Below, one piece after another: positions 7,955-16,284 of a DNA stretch of 18,334 nucleotides (position 1 is the stretch's first letter; each line of letters starts with the position of its first letter). The stretch covers positions 1 to 18,334 of the forward strand of contig CAMDEL010000009.1 in assembly GCA_945896765.1 (NCBI GenBank), read 5' to 3'. The DNA is from Singulisphaera sp. GP187 (GTDB lineage: Bacteria; Planctomycetota; Phycisphaerae; Phycisphaerales; SM1A02). A program made the translations under genes and the position numbers. The notes beneath the pieces were generated by a model. That model searched no databases. It worked only from the letters and a program-made list of their open reading frames with translations, and was not told the DNA's origin.

Positions 7955-9448
7955 ATGTCGAATTCTTCGAAAGGCTTTATCGAAACGGATAACACGCAGC
8001 AGCCAACAGGTTCTCGTGCACCGCTTGTGTTGAACATGCACAAGTTTGGAGAGGTCACTCACCAAGTTTGTCGTATTGCAGAAAATCGCCCGCCGATGGC
8101 GTGGTATATCGCGTTTGTTATTTGTCTGGGAATGATGGGATTCTTGGGTTTCTGCGTGACATATCTCATCTTCACCGGTGTTGGCGTGTGGGGATTGAAT
8201 AACCCAGTCATGTGGGCGTACGACATCACCAACTTCGTTTTCTGGGTCGGTATCGGTCACGCAGGAACGCTGATCTCCGCAATCCTCTTTCTCTTCCGTC
8301 AGAAGTGGCGCACGGGAATCAATCGATTTGCAGAAGCGATGACCATCTTCGCAGTTGTGTGCGCTGGACTCTTTCCAGGCATTCACGTGGGTCGCGTTTG
8401 GCTTGCATACTGGCTCTTTCCAATTCCAAACTCGATGGAGATGTGGCCTCAATTCCGCAGTCCACTTCTTTGGGACGTCTTCGCAGTCAGTACCTATTTC
8501 ACTGTGTCGTTGGTTTTCTGGTACGTGGGAATGATTCCAGATCTCGCGACGCTTCGTGATCGAGCGAAGGGTCGCTTCCAACAATTTGCATACGGACTCG
8601 CATCGATTGGATGGCGCGGCTCGATGCGTCACTGGCATCGATACGAAGTTGCATATCTCTTGCTTGCTGCGCTGGCAACTCCACTTGTGCTTTCGGTGCA
8701 TAGTGTGGTTTCGTTCGACTTCGCAGTCAGCCAAGTTCCTGGTTGGCATACCACGATCTTCCCACCGTACTTCGTCGCCGGAGCAATCTTCTCTGGATTC
8801 GCAATGGTTGTTTCGCTTGCAGTTCCTGCGCGACAACTCTTCGGCCTCAAAGATCTGATCACGATGCGCCATCTCGACAACATGAACAAGATCATCTTGT
8901 TGACAGGTTGTATGGTTGGATACGCGTACTCGATGGAATTCTTCATCGCGTGGTACTCGGGTGCGATGTATGAAAAGTTCGCATTCGTCAATCGCGCCTT
9001 CGGTCAATATTGGTGGGCATATTGGATCATGGTCAGTTGCAATGTGATCACGCCGCAACTTTTCTGGTTTAAAGCTGTGCGCACCAGCATTCCATTGATG
9101 TTCATCCTGAGCATCTTCGTGAATGTCGGAATGTGGTTCGAACGATTCGTCATCATCGTGACCAGTCTTGCCAATGACTTCCTTCCATCTTCATGGGATC
9201 AGTTCGTGCCGACATGGGTTGATATCGGAACGATGGTCGGAGCATTCGGTCTCTTTGGAACTCTCTTCCTTCTCTTCTGCAGATATCTGCCGATGATCGC
9301 CATCGCCGAAGTGAAGGCCGTTATGCCCGAAGCAAATCCTCATGTTGGTCATGCAGGTCATGCTGGAAGTGATCATGATGATCATGGCATTCCATCTGGA
9401 GCAGTTCCCGCTTTGCGAGAGCCTCGATCGTCGGAGGATTCGTTATGA
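7955..9448 (+). CDS. actC: ActC, NrfD-like quinol-oxidising membrane subunit of alternative complex III
   Basis: This 497-residue NrfD/PsrC-family protein has about ten membrane helices. Recognisable stretches are WVGIGHAGTLISAIL (97-111), FPGIHVGRVWLAYWLFP (140-156), LLWDVFAVSTYF (171-182) and DNMNKIILLTGCMVGYAYSMEFF (308-330). His144 and Asp174 are candidates for the periplasmic-side quinol site described for this family, judged by motif position only. The protein oxidises quinol and hands electrons to the Fe-S domain of ActB. The C-terminal tail (463-477) is His-rich, with Gly-His repeats, which I would not count as a standard feature of the family. GGCGGAG lies about 8 bases before the ATG. 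The end overlaps actD by 4 bp. Confidence 0.94.
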   Translation: MSNSSKGFIETDNTQQPTGSRAPLVLNMHKFGEVTHQVCRIAENRPPMAWYIAFVICLGMMGFLGFCVTYLIFTGVGVWGLNNPVMWAYDITNFVFWVGIGHAGTLISAILFLFRQKWRTGINRFAEAMTIFAVVCAGLFPGIHVGRVWLAYWLFPIPNSMEMWPQFRSPLLWDVFAVSTYFTVSLVFWYVGMIPDLATLRDRAKGRFQQFAYGLASIGWRGSMRHWHRYEVAYLLLAALATPLVLSVHSVVSFDFAVSQVPGWHTTIFPPYFVAGAIFSGFAMVVSLAVPARQLFGLKDLITMRHLDNMNKIILLTGCMVGYAYSMEFFIAWYSGAMYEKFAFVNRAFGQYWWAYWIMVSCNVITPQLFWFKAVRTSIPLMFILSIFVNVGMWFERFVIIVTSLANDFLPSSWDQFVPTWVDIGTMVGAFGLFGTLFLLFCRYLPMIAIAEVKAVMPEANPHVGHAGHAGSDHDDHGIPSGAVPALREPRSSEDSL

Positions 9449-10071
9449 CAACTTTCTCACCACAAACGCAGACGTCATCGCCATCCCCATCGCCCAAAAG
9501 CTCATTGCTTCCTTTATATGGAATGATGGCAGAATTCGAAACGCCCGCACAAATTATGGAAGCTGCAAAGAAAGTCAACGCTGCTGGCTACCGCTTCTGG
9601 GATTGTCATGTGCCATTCCCAGTGCATGGTCTTGATAAAGCGATGGGAATCAAACGAACAATTCTGCCTCTGCTTGTCTTTGGCGCGGGAATGACAGGAA
9701 CCATCGTGGGTTTCTGTTTGCAAGCTTTCACCAACGCAGCAAGTTTTTCCATCTGGGCATTGGTATGGGTCACTGGATATCCATTCCTAATTTCCGGCAA
9801 ACCACTCATGTCGGTGCCTGCGTGGATTCCGATCATCTTCGAACTCACCATTCTCTTGTCTGCGCTTTCGGCAGTGGGATTGATGTTCTTGATGAACGGT
9901 TTGCCACGGCTCTCGCATCCACTCTTGAGCAACATTCGTTTCCGCCGCGCGACTGATGATCGATTCTTCATCGTCATCGAATCGCGCGACCCAAAATTCC
10001 TGCGCTCCAAAACAGAGGCGTTCATGAAGACGCTCGGCGCCAAGCACATCGAAGTGGTGGAGGATCGCTGA
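9445..10071 (+). CDS. actD: ActD, two-helix membrane subunit of alternative complex III (DUF3341)
   Basis: This 208-residue protein begins with a polar segment rich in Pro/Ser, then YGMMAEFETPAQIMEAAKKV and GYRFWDCHVPFPVHGLDKAMG, the typical opening of the ActD family. Two hydrophobic segments follow (about residues 70-95 and 125-150), then a short cytoplasmic domain ending in DDRFFIVIE and a helix-strand unit KTLGAKHIEVVED. ActD packs against ActC and ActF and has no cofactor; its exact role is not settled. A consensus GGAGG (9433-9437) lies 7 bases before the ATG, which sits inside the end of actC as ATGA. The end overlaps actE by one base. Confidence 0.92.
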   Translation: MTTFSPQTQTSSPSPSPKSSLLPLYGMMAEFETPAQIMEAAKKVNAAGYRFWDCHVPFPVHGLDKAMGIKRTILPLLVFGAGMTGTIVGFCLQAFTNAASFSIWALVWVTGYPFLISGKPLMSVPAWIPIIFELTILLSALSAVGLMFLMNGLPRLSHPLLSNIRFRRATDDRFFIVIESRDPKFLRSKTEAFMKTLGAKHIEVVEDR

Positions 10072-10739
10072 TGCCACGCATCATTATTTATGCTCTTTTG
10101 ATTCTGACACTGTTGGCGATTCTTCCGCCGGTCATCGCTGCCAATGCCCGATCGAAGCCAAATCCAAATCGCCCAATCAATATCATTCAAGATATGGATC
10201 TTCAGGCGAAGTTCCTTCCTCAATCAGAGAATGATTTATTCGCAGACAAGCGATCGCAACGACCGCAGATTGTCGGAACTGTTGCGCGTGGCGAGACTTA
10301 TCTCGATACGCATTTTGTCGATGGTGTTGTTGATGGCCAATGGGCAACCACCACCCCAACGCAATTGCCGATGAACATGGAATTGCTACTGCGTGGCCAA
10401 GACCGTTTCAATATTTATTGCACTCCATGTCACGGATATTCAGGTGGCGGTAATGGCACGATCAACCAGCGTGCGATGGAACTTGTCGCCAATGCAGAAG
10501 GTCCAGTGAATGGAACTGTCTGGGTCGCTGCGAAAAGTTTGCACGATGCAACCGTGACGATTCAACCAATTGGACAGATTTACAACTCGGTCACGCATGG
10601 CGTGCGAAACATGGCGGGTTATGGCTCGCAAGTTCCGCCAGCGGATCGGTGGGCAATTGTCGCATATGTGCGCGCTCTGCAACGAAGTCAGAACGCAACT
10701 CTGGAAGAAGTTCCAGCCGACAAACGGGGAGGGCTCTGA
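10071..10739 (+). CDS. actE: ActE, monohaem cytochrome c of alternative complex III
   Basis: This 222-residue protein has an N-terminal hydrophobic segment (about residues 4-24) that could be a signal peptide or an anchor. It has no lipobox cysteine, although ActE is a lipoprotein in some organisms. One haem motif, CTPCHGYSGGGNG (Cys117, Cys120, His121), is followed by a likely distal ligand Met181 in GVRNMAGYG and the closing helix WAIVAYVRALQRSQ, the normal layout of a class I cytochrome c. In the complex it receives electrons from ActA or delivers them to the oxidase. GGAGG (10059-10063) precedes the ATG, which shares one base with the actD stop. Confidence 0.92.
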   Translation: MPRIIIYALLILTLLAILPPVIAANARSKPNPNRPINIIQDMDLQAKFLPQSENDLFADKRSQRPQIVGTVARGETYLDTHFVDGVVDGQWATTTPTQLPMNMELLLRGQDRFNIYCTPCHGYSGGGNGTINQRAMELVANAEGPVNGTVWVAAKSLHDATVTIQPIGQIYNSVTHGVRNMAGYGSQVPPADRWAIVAYVRALQRSQNATLEEVPADKRGGL

Positions 10740-10743
10740 AATC

Positions 10744-12075
10744 ATGAGTGCTTCAATCACAGCTGTCGCAGATCTCTCGGATCGCAGCATCATGGGCGAC
10801 GATCGTCTCGTACGAACTTCTCGTGTTGCATATGTCGTCGCAGTGATCTCACTCATCGCTGCCGCCTTCGTCGCATGGAAACAGAATGATCCGCACGGTC
10901 TCGCCATGATCTGGTTGCAGAATGGCATCTTCGTGCTGACGCTATCGCTCGGTGCTTTTTTCTTCGTCATGGTTCAGCACATCACCAATGCAGGATGGGC
11001 TGTCGCAATTCGACGTATCGCAGAAGCACAAGCCGCAAATCTCACTTGGATTTGGGTCCTTTTCCTTGTGCCGATGTTCTGGTTGCTCATCACCAATCGC
11101 GAGTGGAATGGATTTGGTCATGGGCTGGCAATCATTTGGCCTTGGGCAGATATGGCGCATCTGACAGAACACTCGCCTGCAGAGGGTGCGATCGTTGCTC
11201 AGAAGACGGCATTTCTCAATCCAACTTTCTTCATGATTCGCGCTTGTGTCTACTTCGCGTTTTGGGCTCTCGCCACACGATGGTTCCTCAGCACATCGCG
11301 AAGACAGGATCAAACCGGAGATGCAACTCTCTCGACCAAGATGCGATATGCCGCAGCACCTTGTCTCATTCTTTTCGCGCTCACATCGACATTTGCAGCG
11401 GTGGATTGGATCATGTCGCTTTCGCCTGCGTGGTTCAGCACGATGTTTGGAATCTATTTCTTCGCCGGTACATGCGCGGGCGGATTTTCAATCATCGCAA
11501 TTGGCTGCCTGCGATTGCAAGCGATGGGATATTTGCGCGGCGTGATCACCGCAGAGCATTACCAAGACATCGGCAAGATGATTTGGGCATTTGGAATTGT
11601 CTTCTGGGCATACATCGCCTTCAGTCAATACATGTTGATCTGGTACGGAAATCTTCCAGAAGAAACAGTGTGGTTCCTTGCTCGCCAAGTTGGTGATTGG
11701 GCATGGGTCAGCGTTGCGCTGATCGTGGGTCACTTCTTCATTCCATTTCTTTTCTTCATCTCACGCTGGATGAAACGATGGAGAGGAACTCTTGCATTCG
11801 GCGCGCTCTGGATGCTGGCCTTCTCCTGGATCGATATTTATTGGCTGGTGATGCCAGTTGTGCCGCACGATGTTGCGACATTTACAACGTATGACGCGCT
11901 TGCCGCTGCATACGCAACAACCTCGACTGGTTTGGGCAACCCGTTGAACTATCTAATGTTGGTTGGATTCATCGGACTCAGCATTGGATCGGCAACTGGT
12001 CGCCTCTCACGAGGTTCAGTGTTGTGCCGCCGCGACCCGCGTTTGAATGAAAGTCTGCAATTCGAAAACATCTGA
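10744..12075 (+). CDS. actF: ActF, second NrfD-like membrane subunit of alternative complex III
   Basis: The ATG at 10744 gives 443 residues and about ten membrane helices. An upstream in-frame ATG at 10570 lies deep inside actE and is not credible; GGGGAGG (about 10726-10732) is well placed for the later start. Family stretches include WKQNDPHGLAMIWLQNG in the first loop, the motif FALTSTFAAVDWIMSLSPAW, and FSQYMLIWYGNLPEET. The N-terminus has a cytoplasmic stretch of about 30 residues. ActF resembles ActC and may hold part of the proton path. No cofactor is expected. It ends 20 bp before the next small gene. Confidence 0.93.
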   Translation: MSASITAVADLSDRSIMGDDRLVRTSRVAYVVAVISLIAAAFVAWKQNDPHGLAMIWLQNGIFVLTLSLGAFFFVMVQHITNAGWAVAIRRIAEAQAANLTWIWVLFLVPMFWLLITNREWNGFGHGLAIIWPWADMAHLTEHSPAEGAIVAQKTAFLNPTFFMIRACVYFAFWALATRWFLSTSRRQDQTGDATLSTKMRYAAAPCLILFALTSTFAAVDWIMSLSPAWFSTMFGIYFFAGTCAGGFSIIAIGCLRLQAMGYLRGVITAEHYQDIGKMIWAFGIVFWAYIAFSQYMLIWYGNLPEETVWFLARQVGDWAWVSVALIVGHFFIPFLFFISRWMKRWRGTLAFGALWMLAFSWIDIYWLVMPVVPHDVATFTTYDALAAAYATTSTGLGNPLNYLMLVGFIGLSIGSATGRLSRGSVLCRRDPRLNESLQFENI

Positions 12076-12095
12076 ACATTCAAGGAACTCTGTCT

Positions 12096-12491
12096 ATGTC
12101 TCAAGATTCTCAATCAATTTCCTCGGTCCCAACAGATGATCCCGAATCAGGATCGACCTGGGTGGTCACATTGTCTGCAATCATCATTCTCTCTGCGTTG
12201 GTGATCGCCACGTGTGTTTTCTATTTCAAGTTTGAAGACAAAGAAATTGATGTAAAGGTTATTAATCCCCCAGATATTTGGAAGACACAGTTGAAGAATG
12301 AGCAGCTTGCTCAACTTGATGTCTATCAAAAGTATTCAGTGACTGCCCCTGACGGCAGTGCAGAACCGCGCATCCGAATCCCAGTTACCAAGGCGATGGA
12401 ATTTGTGATTGCTGATGCAAAGAATCCACCGAAGATTGTTGTTGTTACGCCCGTTCTAGCGCCATCCTCCACAGGTACAGACAAGAAGTGA
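12096..12491 (+). CDS. Small single-helix membrane protein between actF and SCO
   Basis: This 131-residue protein has a Ser/Asp-rich N-terminus, one membrane helix (about residues 22-43) and an outer domain of about 85 residues. The domain includes KVINPPDIWKTQLKNEQLAQ and the motif RIRIPVTKAMEFVIAD. I recall similar one-helix proteins with an IPI-x-x-AM motif beside respiratory genes in planctomycetes, but cannot check this here. It has no haem, Fe-S or copper motif. Given its place, it could be a seventh complex III subunit (ActG-like), an assembly factor for the oxidase, or a link between the two complexes. AAGGA lies 9 bases before the ATG. Its stop overlaps the SCO start as GTGA, implying coupled translation. 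Confidence 0.75.
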   Translation: MSQDSQSISSVPTDDPESGSTWVVTLSAIIILSALVIATCVFYFKFEDKEIDVKVINPPDIWKTQLKNEQLAQLDVYQKYSVTAPDGSAEPRIRIPVTKAMEFVIADAKNPPKIVVVTPVLAPSSTGTDKK

Positions 12492-13384
12492 ATCTCAAAC
12501 CGTCCATTCTTTCTCTGATCGCAGCGACCGTCCTGACGGTCGGCATGACGAACAGCGCAAACGCACAAGCGTCGATTGCGCCTTTCGATCCTGGCCAAGG
12601 TCCGGTTCTTGCTGATGGAGTTGCAAAGGAAATGGAGGGTGTCGACATCCTCGAACACCTCGGCGACACGATTCCGCTGACAACAGTATTGATTGGTGAC
12701 GATGGTAAAGAAACAACACTTGGAGCGATCCTCGCATCTGGCAAGCCTGTCATGTTGCACATGGGTTATTACAAATGCCCAATGCTTTGCACGCTTGTGC
12801 TCAATGAAGCGATTCGATCACTTTCGAAAGTTGATCTTGCTATTGGAAAAGATTTCGATCTCGTTTCTGTTTCGATCAACCCCAAGGAAAGCAACGAACT
12901 CGCCCACGCAAAGAAGATGGGATACATGGCCGAATACGGCCGCGCGGGTTCTGATCAGGGCGCACGTTTTCTGACAGCACCTCAAACTGCAGAAGGTGCG
13001 AAAGCTCCCGCTGCAATCGCAGAATCAGTTGGCTTTCAATACAAAGAACTTCCTAGTGGCGAATTTTCCCATCCTGCAATGCTGGCGATGATCGCATCAG
13101 ATGGTCGTATTGTGCGATATCTCTATGGGGTGAAGTTCGATCCCACGACGATGCGCATGGCGATCGTTGAAGCAGGCGAAGGGAAAATTGGAACGCCGCT
13201 CGATCGATTTATCCTTTGGTGTCATCAATACGACCCTGCAAGCCAGGGGTATGTCGTCTTTGCAATGCGCTTGATGAAAATTGGCGGAGCAATCACGGTT
13301 GTTGTTATCGCCACTGGACTCATCTATATGTTCCGTCGCGGAGCTCGTACCGCTCAACTCGCCCCTTCCTCTCGGCTCGCCTAG
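12488..13384 (+). CDS. SCO1/SenC-family copper chaperone for cytochrome oxidase
   Basis: This 298-residue protein starts with GTG inside the previous stop. A signal peptide (about residues 1-26, ending NSANA) precedes a thioredoxin-like domain. The copper site is complete: Cys97 and Cys101 in YYKCPMLCTLV and His195 in FSHPAML. The C-terminus carries CHQYDPASQGY and then one membrane helix (about 264-283) followed by a positively charged tail, so the protein is anchored at its C-terminal end. SCO proteins deliver or reduce copper for the CuA centre of subunit II. The gene sits directly upstream of coxB, separated by 10 bp, consistent with that job. Confidence 0.93.
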   Translation: MNLKPSILSLIAATVLTVGMTNSANAQASIAPFDPGQGPVLADGVAKEMEGVDILEHLGDTIPLTTVLIGDDGKETTLGAILASGKPVMLHMGYYKCPMLCTLVLNEAIRSLSKVDLAIGKDFDLVSVSINPKESNELAHAKKMGYMAEYGRAGSDQGARFLTAPQTAEGAKAPAAIAESVGFQYKELPSGEFSHPAMLAMIASDGRIVRYLYGVKFDPTTMRMAIVEAGEGKIGTPLDRFILWCHQYDPASQGYVVFAMRLMKIGGAITVVVIATGLIYMFRRGARTAQLAPSSRLA

Positions 13385-13394
13385 AATTTTACCC

Positions 13395-14543
13395 ATGCTT
13401 TCCACACTCACCTCTATTTTTATTGCAACTGCCAGTGTGCAAACCGCTCCGCCGGTCGCTACGCCAGCAGATTTCTGGCTTCCAATTGGAGCATCCGTGC
13501 AAGCGCACAATGTTGACTTGATGTTCAACATTATCAATTACATTTGCTATTTCTTCTTTGTCGTCATTCTCGCAATGATGGTTTGGTTCGTGATCAAGTA
13601 TCGCGCCAAGCCTGGGACACGCATCCGCACCGATGGAATGACCCATCACGCAGTGCTCGAATTATCTTGGTCCGTCATTCCGCTGCTGATCTGCATTGCA
13701 ATTTTCTTTTTCGGATTTACTGGCTATGTCGACCTGATCACGCCGCCAAAGAATTCTTTCGATGTGAATGTCACTGCATTTAAGTGGGGATGGCAATTCA
13801 AGTATCCAAACGGTGCTCAGTCCGACAATCTCGTTGTGCCAAGCAATCGCCCAGTGCGATTGGTCATGCGCTCAAACGATGTGCTTCACTGCTGCTTCAT
13901 CCCAGCATTCAGAGTAAAGAAGGACATTGTTCCTGGGCGATATTCGACGCTTTGGTTTCAGTGCGATATTCCAACTGGAATCGAAGAGAAGAATGGATAT
14001 CACCTTTTCTGCACGGAGTATTGCGGAACAGGTCATTCCAATATGAATCGCAGAGTCATGGTGCTACCGCAAGCAGAGTTCGATGAGTGGTTGGTCAAGC
14101 AGGCGCAGTGGCTTGATGAAATTCCAGACGACGAGTTGTACTTCAAGGCAGGCCCAAAGATTTATGCCCGCTGCCAACAATGTCATTCCCTTGATGGAAC
14201 GGTCGGCCTTGGACCTTCATGGCAGGGCGTCTGGACTCGACTGACGACTCCAGGCGGAGCGCGATTCAGTGATGGCAAGAGTTATTCCGACATCATCGGG
14301 CTAGGCAAGGAATATGCGACACCAGAGGATTACATTCGCGATTCGATTTACAACCCAGGAAAGCATCTTGTCGCAACATATGGAAATGTCATGCCAACTT
14401 TCAAGGGTCAGTTGAATGACAGAGCCGTTGATTCAGTCATCGGAATGATGAAGCATCTTGATGAGTTTGACGTAAAGGGTGCATGGACAAAAACATTGCC
14501 ACCTGCAGCAGCGAAGACCGAAACCAAATCAGAACAGAAGTAA
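13395..14543 (+). CDS. coxB: Cytochrome c oxidase subunit II with fused cytochrome c domain (caa3 type)
   Basis: The 382-residue form starts at the ATG 10 bp after the SCO stop; an earlier in-frame ATG at 13281 lies inside SCO. A signal-like N-terminus is followed by two membrane helices (about 45-68 and 88-112). CuA ligands are all present: His165 (DVLH), Cys206 and Cys210 (CTEYCGTGH), His214 and Met217. A C-terminal cytochrome c domain has CQQCH (260-264) and a likely Met333 ligand in NVMPTFKG, making this a caa3 oxidase that can take electrons directly from complex III. The tail is short and Lys/Glu-rich. No Shine-Dalgarno site is visible, so translation may depend on coupling to SCO. Confidence 0.95.
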   Translation: MLSTLTSIFIATASVQTAPPVATPADFWLPIGASVQAHNVDLMFNIINYICYFFFVVILAMMVWFVIKYRAKPGTRIRTDGMTHHAVLELSWSVIPLLICIAIFFFGFTGYVDLITPPKNSFDVNVTAFKWGWQFKYPNGAQSDNLVVPSNRPVRLVMRSNDVLHCCFIPAFRVKKDIVPGRYSTLWFQCDIPTGIEEKNGYHLFCTEYCGTGHSNMNRRVMVLPQAEFDEWLVKQAQWLDEIPDDELYFKAGPKIYARCQQCHSLDGTVGLGPSWQGVWTRLTTPGGARFSDGKSYSDIIGLGKEYATPEDYIRDSIYNPGKHLVATYGNVMPTFKGQLNDRAVDSVIGMMKHLDEFDVKGAWTKTLPPAAAKTETKSEQK

Positions 14544-14574
14544 GAAATACAAGGAATTCCATTAGAGGTTTTTT

Positions 14575-16284
14575 ATGACAACGATCGTTACACCAAGACC
14601 AGAATTGCTCGACACATCAGCCACCACCGACAACTATCTCACGTTCACGCGTGGATTCCGTTCGTGGGCACTCACTCTCGATCACAAGCGCATTGGCGTG
14701 ATGTACATGTCCGCTGTGCTCGCGTCATTCTTTGTTGGTGGAGTCTTTGCTCTTCTGCTTCGCACAGAACTGCTCACTCCAGGCCGCACGATTGTCAGCG
14801 CAGATACATACAACCAATTTTTCACCCTGCACGGAGCGATCATGGTCTTCTTGGTGATCATTCCAAGCATTCCAGCCGCACTTGGAAACTTCGTCTTGCC
14901 CATCATGCTTGGCGCGAAAGATGTTGCCTTCCCAAAGTTGAATCTCTTTTCGTTCTATCTCTGGGTTGGTGGCGCGCTTTTCACGCTCTATTCTCTTGCC
15001 GCGGGTGGCTTCGATACTGGTTGGACTTTTTATACCCCGTATTCAACAACGACCACAACAGGGGGAGTGATCCCAGTTCTGACCGGCGTTTTTATTCTTG
15101 GATTCTCATCCATCTTCACGGGTCTGAACTTCATCGTCACGGTGCACAAGCTTCGACCGCCGGGAATGACATGGTTCCGAATGCCTCTTTTCTTGTGGGC
15201 GCTCTATGCAACGGCGATCATTCAGGTTCTTGCAACTCCAGTGCTCGCAATCACTGTTTGTCTGCTGATTGTTGAACGAACGATGAACATCGGAATTTTC
15301 AATCCATCCATGGGTGGCGATCCAGTTCTCTATCAGCATTTCTTCTGGTTCTATAGCCATCCAGCTGTGTACATCATGATCGTGCCAGCGATGGGAATCA
15401 TCAGCGAGATTATTTCAGTCCATGCACATCGTCAGATCTTCGGATATCGGTTCATCGCATTCTCGTCGATCGCCATTGCAATGTTCTCCTTTATCGTCTG
15501 GGGACATCACATGTTTGTCTCAGGCCAGAGCGGTCTGATGAACACGATCTTCTCTTTGATTTCATTCAGCGTGGCCATTCCATCCGCGGTGAAAACATTC
15601 AATTGGACCATGACGCTCTACAAAGGGACGATCAGTTTGACTGCACCGATGATGTATGGGCTGTCATTCATCTTCCTTTTTACAATTGGTGGATTGACTG
15701 GAATCCATTTGGCGACACTCAATACCGACGTGCACTTGCATGACACATATTTCGTTGTCGCGCATTTCCACTATGTCATGATGGGTTCCGCACTGATTGG
15801 AATGATCGGCGGACTGCATCATTGGTGGCCGAAGATGACTGGTCGGATGTACAACGAGAAGGCTGCGATCATCGCATGCATCATCATCTTTGTCGGATTC
15901 AACATCACCTTCTTCACGCAGTTCATGCTTGGAAGTCAAGGAATGCCACGTCGGTACTACGACTATCTGCCAGAGTTTCAGATCTATCACGTGATCTCTA
16001 CGATCGGTGCATACATCATGGCATGTGGATTCTTCCTTTGCGCTGCATGCTTCGTGCAGAGTTTGCTTGGTGGCAAGAAAGCACCAGCAAATCCATGGGG
16101 CGGTCGCAGTTTGGAATGGCAATGCACTTCACCGCCTCCGCATGACAATTTCAGTGCGCCACCAACCGTTGGGAATTGTTATGACTTTTCCATGCTGCGC
16201 TGGGACGAGAAGGAACAGGGTTATGTGGTCGACAAGGAATTAGAAGCGGTCGCAATTGCAGCTGAAGCACGAGGGCATTCATGA
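14575..16284 (+). CDS. coxA: Cytochrome c oxidase subunit I, haem-copper oxidase of A2 type
   Basis: This 569-residue subunit has about 12 helices and all metal ligands: His86 (LHGAIM) and His399 for the low-spin haem, His397 for the high-spin haem, and His262, His311 and His312 for CuB (YSHPAVY, WGHHM). Tyr266 is the expected cross-linked tyrosine. The loop reads YSHPAVY rather than GHPEVY: the D-channel glutamate is absent and the Tyr260-Ser261 pair takes its place, the mark of A2 oxidases such as that of Rhodothermus marinus. Asp116 and Lys340 (PSAVK) are candidate D- and K-channel residues. It reduces O2 to water and pumps protons. GAGG (14565-14568) precedes the ATG. The end overlaps coxC by 4 bp. 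Confidence 0.97.
   Translation: MTTIVTPRPELLDTSATTDNYLTFTRGFRSWALTLDHKRIGVMYMSAVLASFFVGGVFALLLRTELLTPGRTIVSADTYNQFFTLHGAIMVFLVIIPSIPAALGNFVLPIMLGAKDVAFPKLNLFSFYLWVGGALFTLYSLAAGGFDTGWTFYTPYSTTTTTGGVIPVLTGVFILGFSSIFTGLNFIVTVHKLRPPGMTWFRMPLFLWALYATAIIQVLATPVLAITVCLLIVERTMNIGIFNPSMGGDPVLYQHFFWFYSHPAVYIMIVPAMGIISEIISVHAHRQIFGYRFIAFSSIAIAMFSFIVWGHHMFVSGQSGLMNTIFSLISFSVAIPSAVKTFNWTMTLYKGTISLTAPMMYGLSFIFLFTIGGLTGIHLATLNTDVHLHDTYFVVAHFHYVMMGSALIGMIGGLHHWWPKMTGRMYNEKAAIIACIIIFVGFNITFFTQFMLGSQGMPRRYYDYLPEFQIYHVISTIGAYIMACGFFLCAACFVQSLLGGKKAPANPWGGRSLEWQCTSPPPHDNFSAPPTVGNCYDFSMLRWDEKEQGYVVDKELEAVAIAAEARGHS

Noticed and set aside
4722..9448. Polysulfide, thiosulfate or nitrite reductase (Psr/Phs/Nrf) reading of actB-actC
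   Set aside because: The molybdopterin-like and Fe-S parts are fused, a pentaheme cytochrome precedes, and actD, actE and actF follow, which is the complex III set.
10570..10743. Earlier in-frame start for actF inside actE
   Set aside because: It would overlap actE by 170 bases; the ATG at 10744 has a strong ribosome site and yields the expected ActF N-terminus.
13281..13394. Earlier in-frame start for coxB inside the SCO gene
   Set aside because: It would overlap SCO by about 104 bases and add residues unlike subunit II; the ATG at 13395 gives a signal-like N-terminus.
14544..14574. Terminator before coxA (short T run at 14569-14574)
   Set aside because: No stem precedes the T run, and GAGG just upstream marks it as the coxA ribosome-binding spacer.
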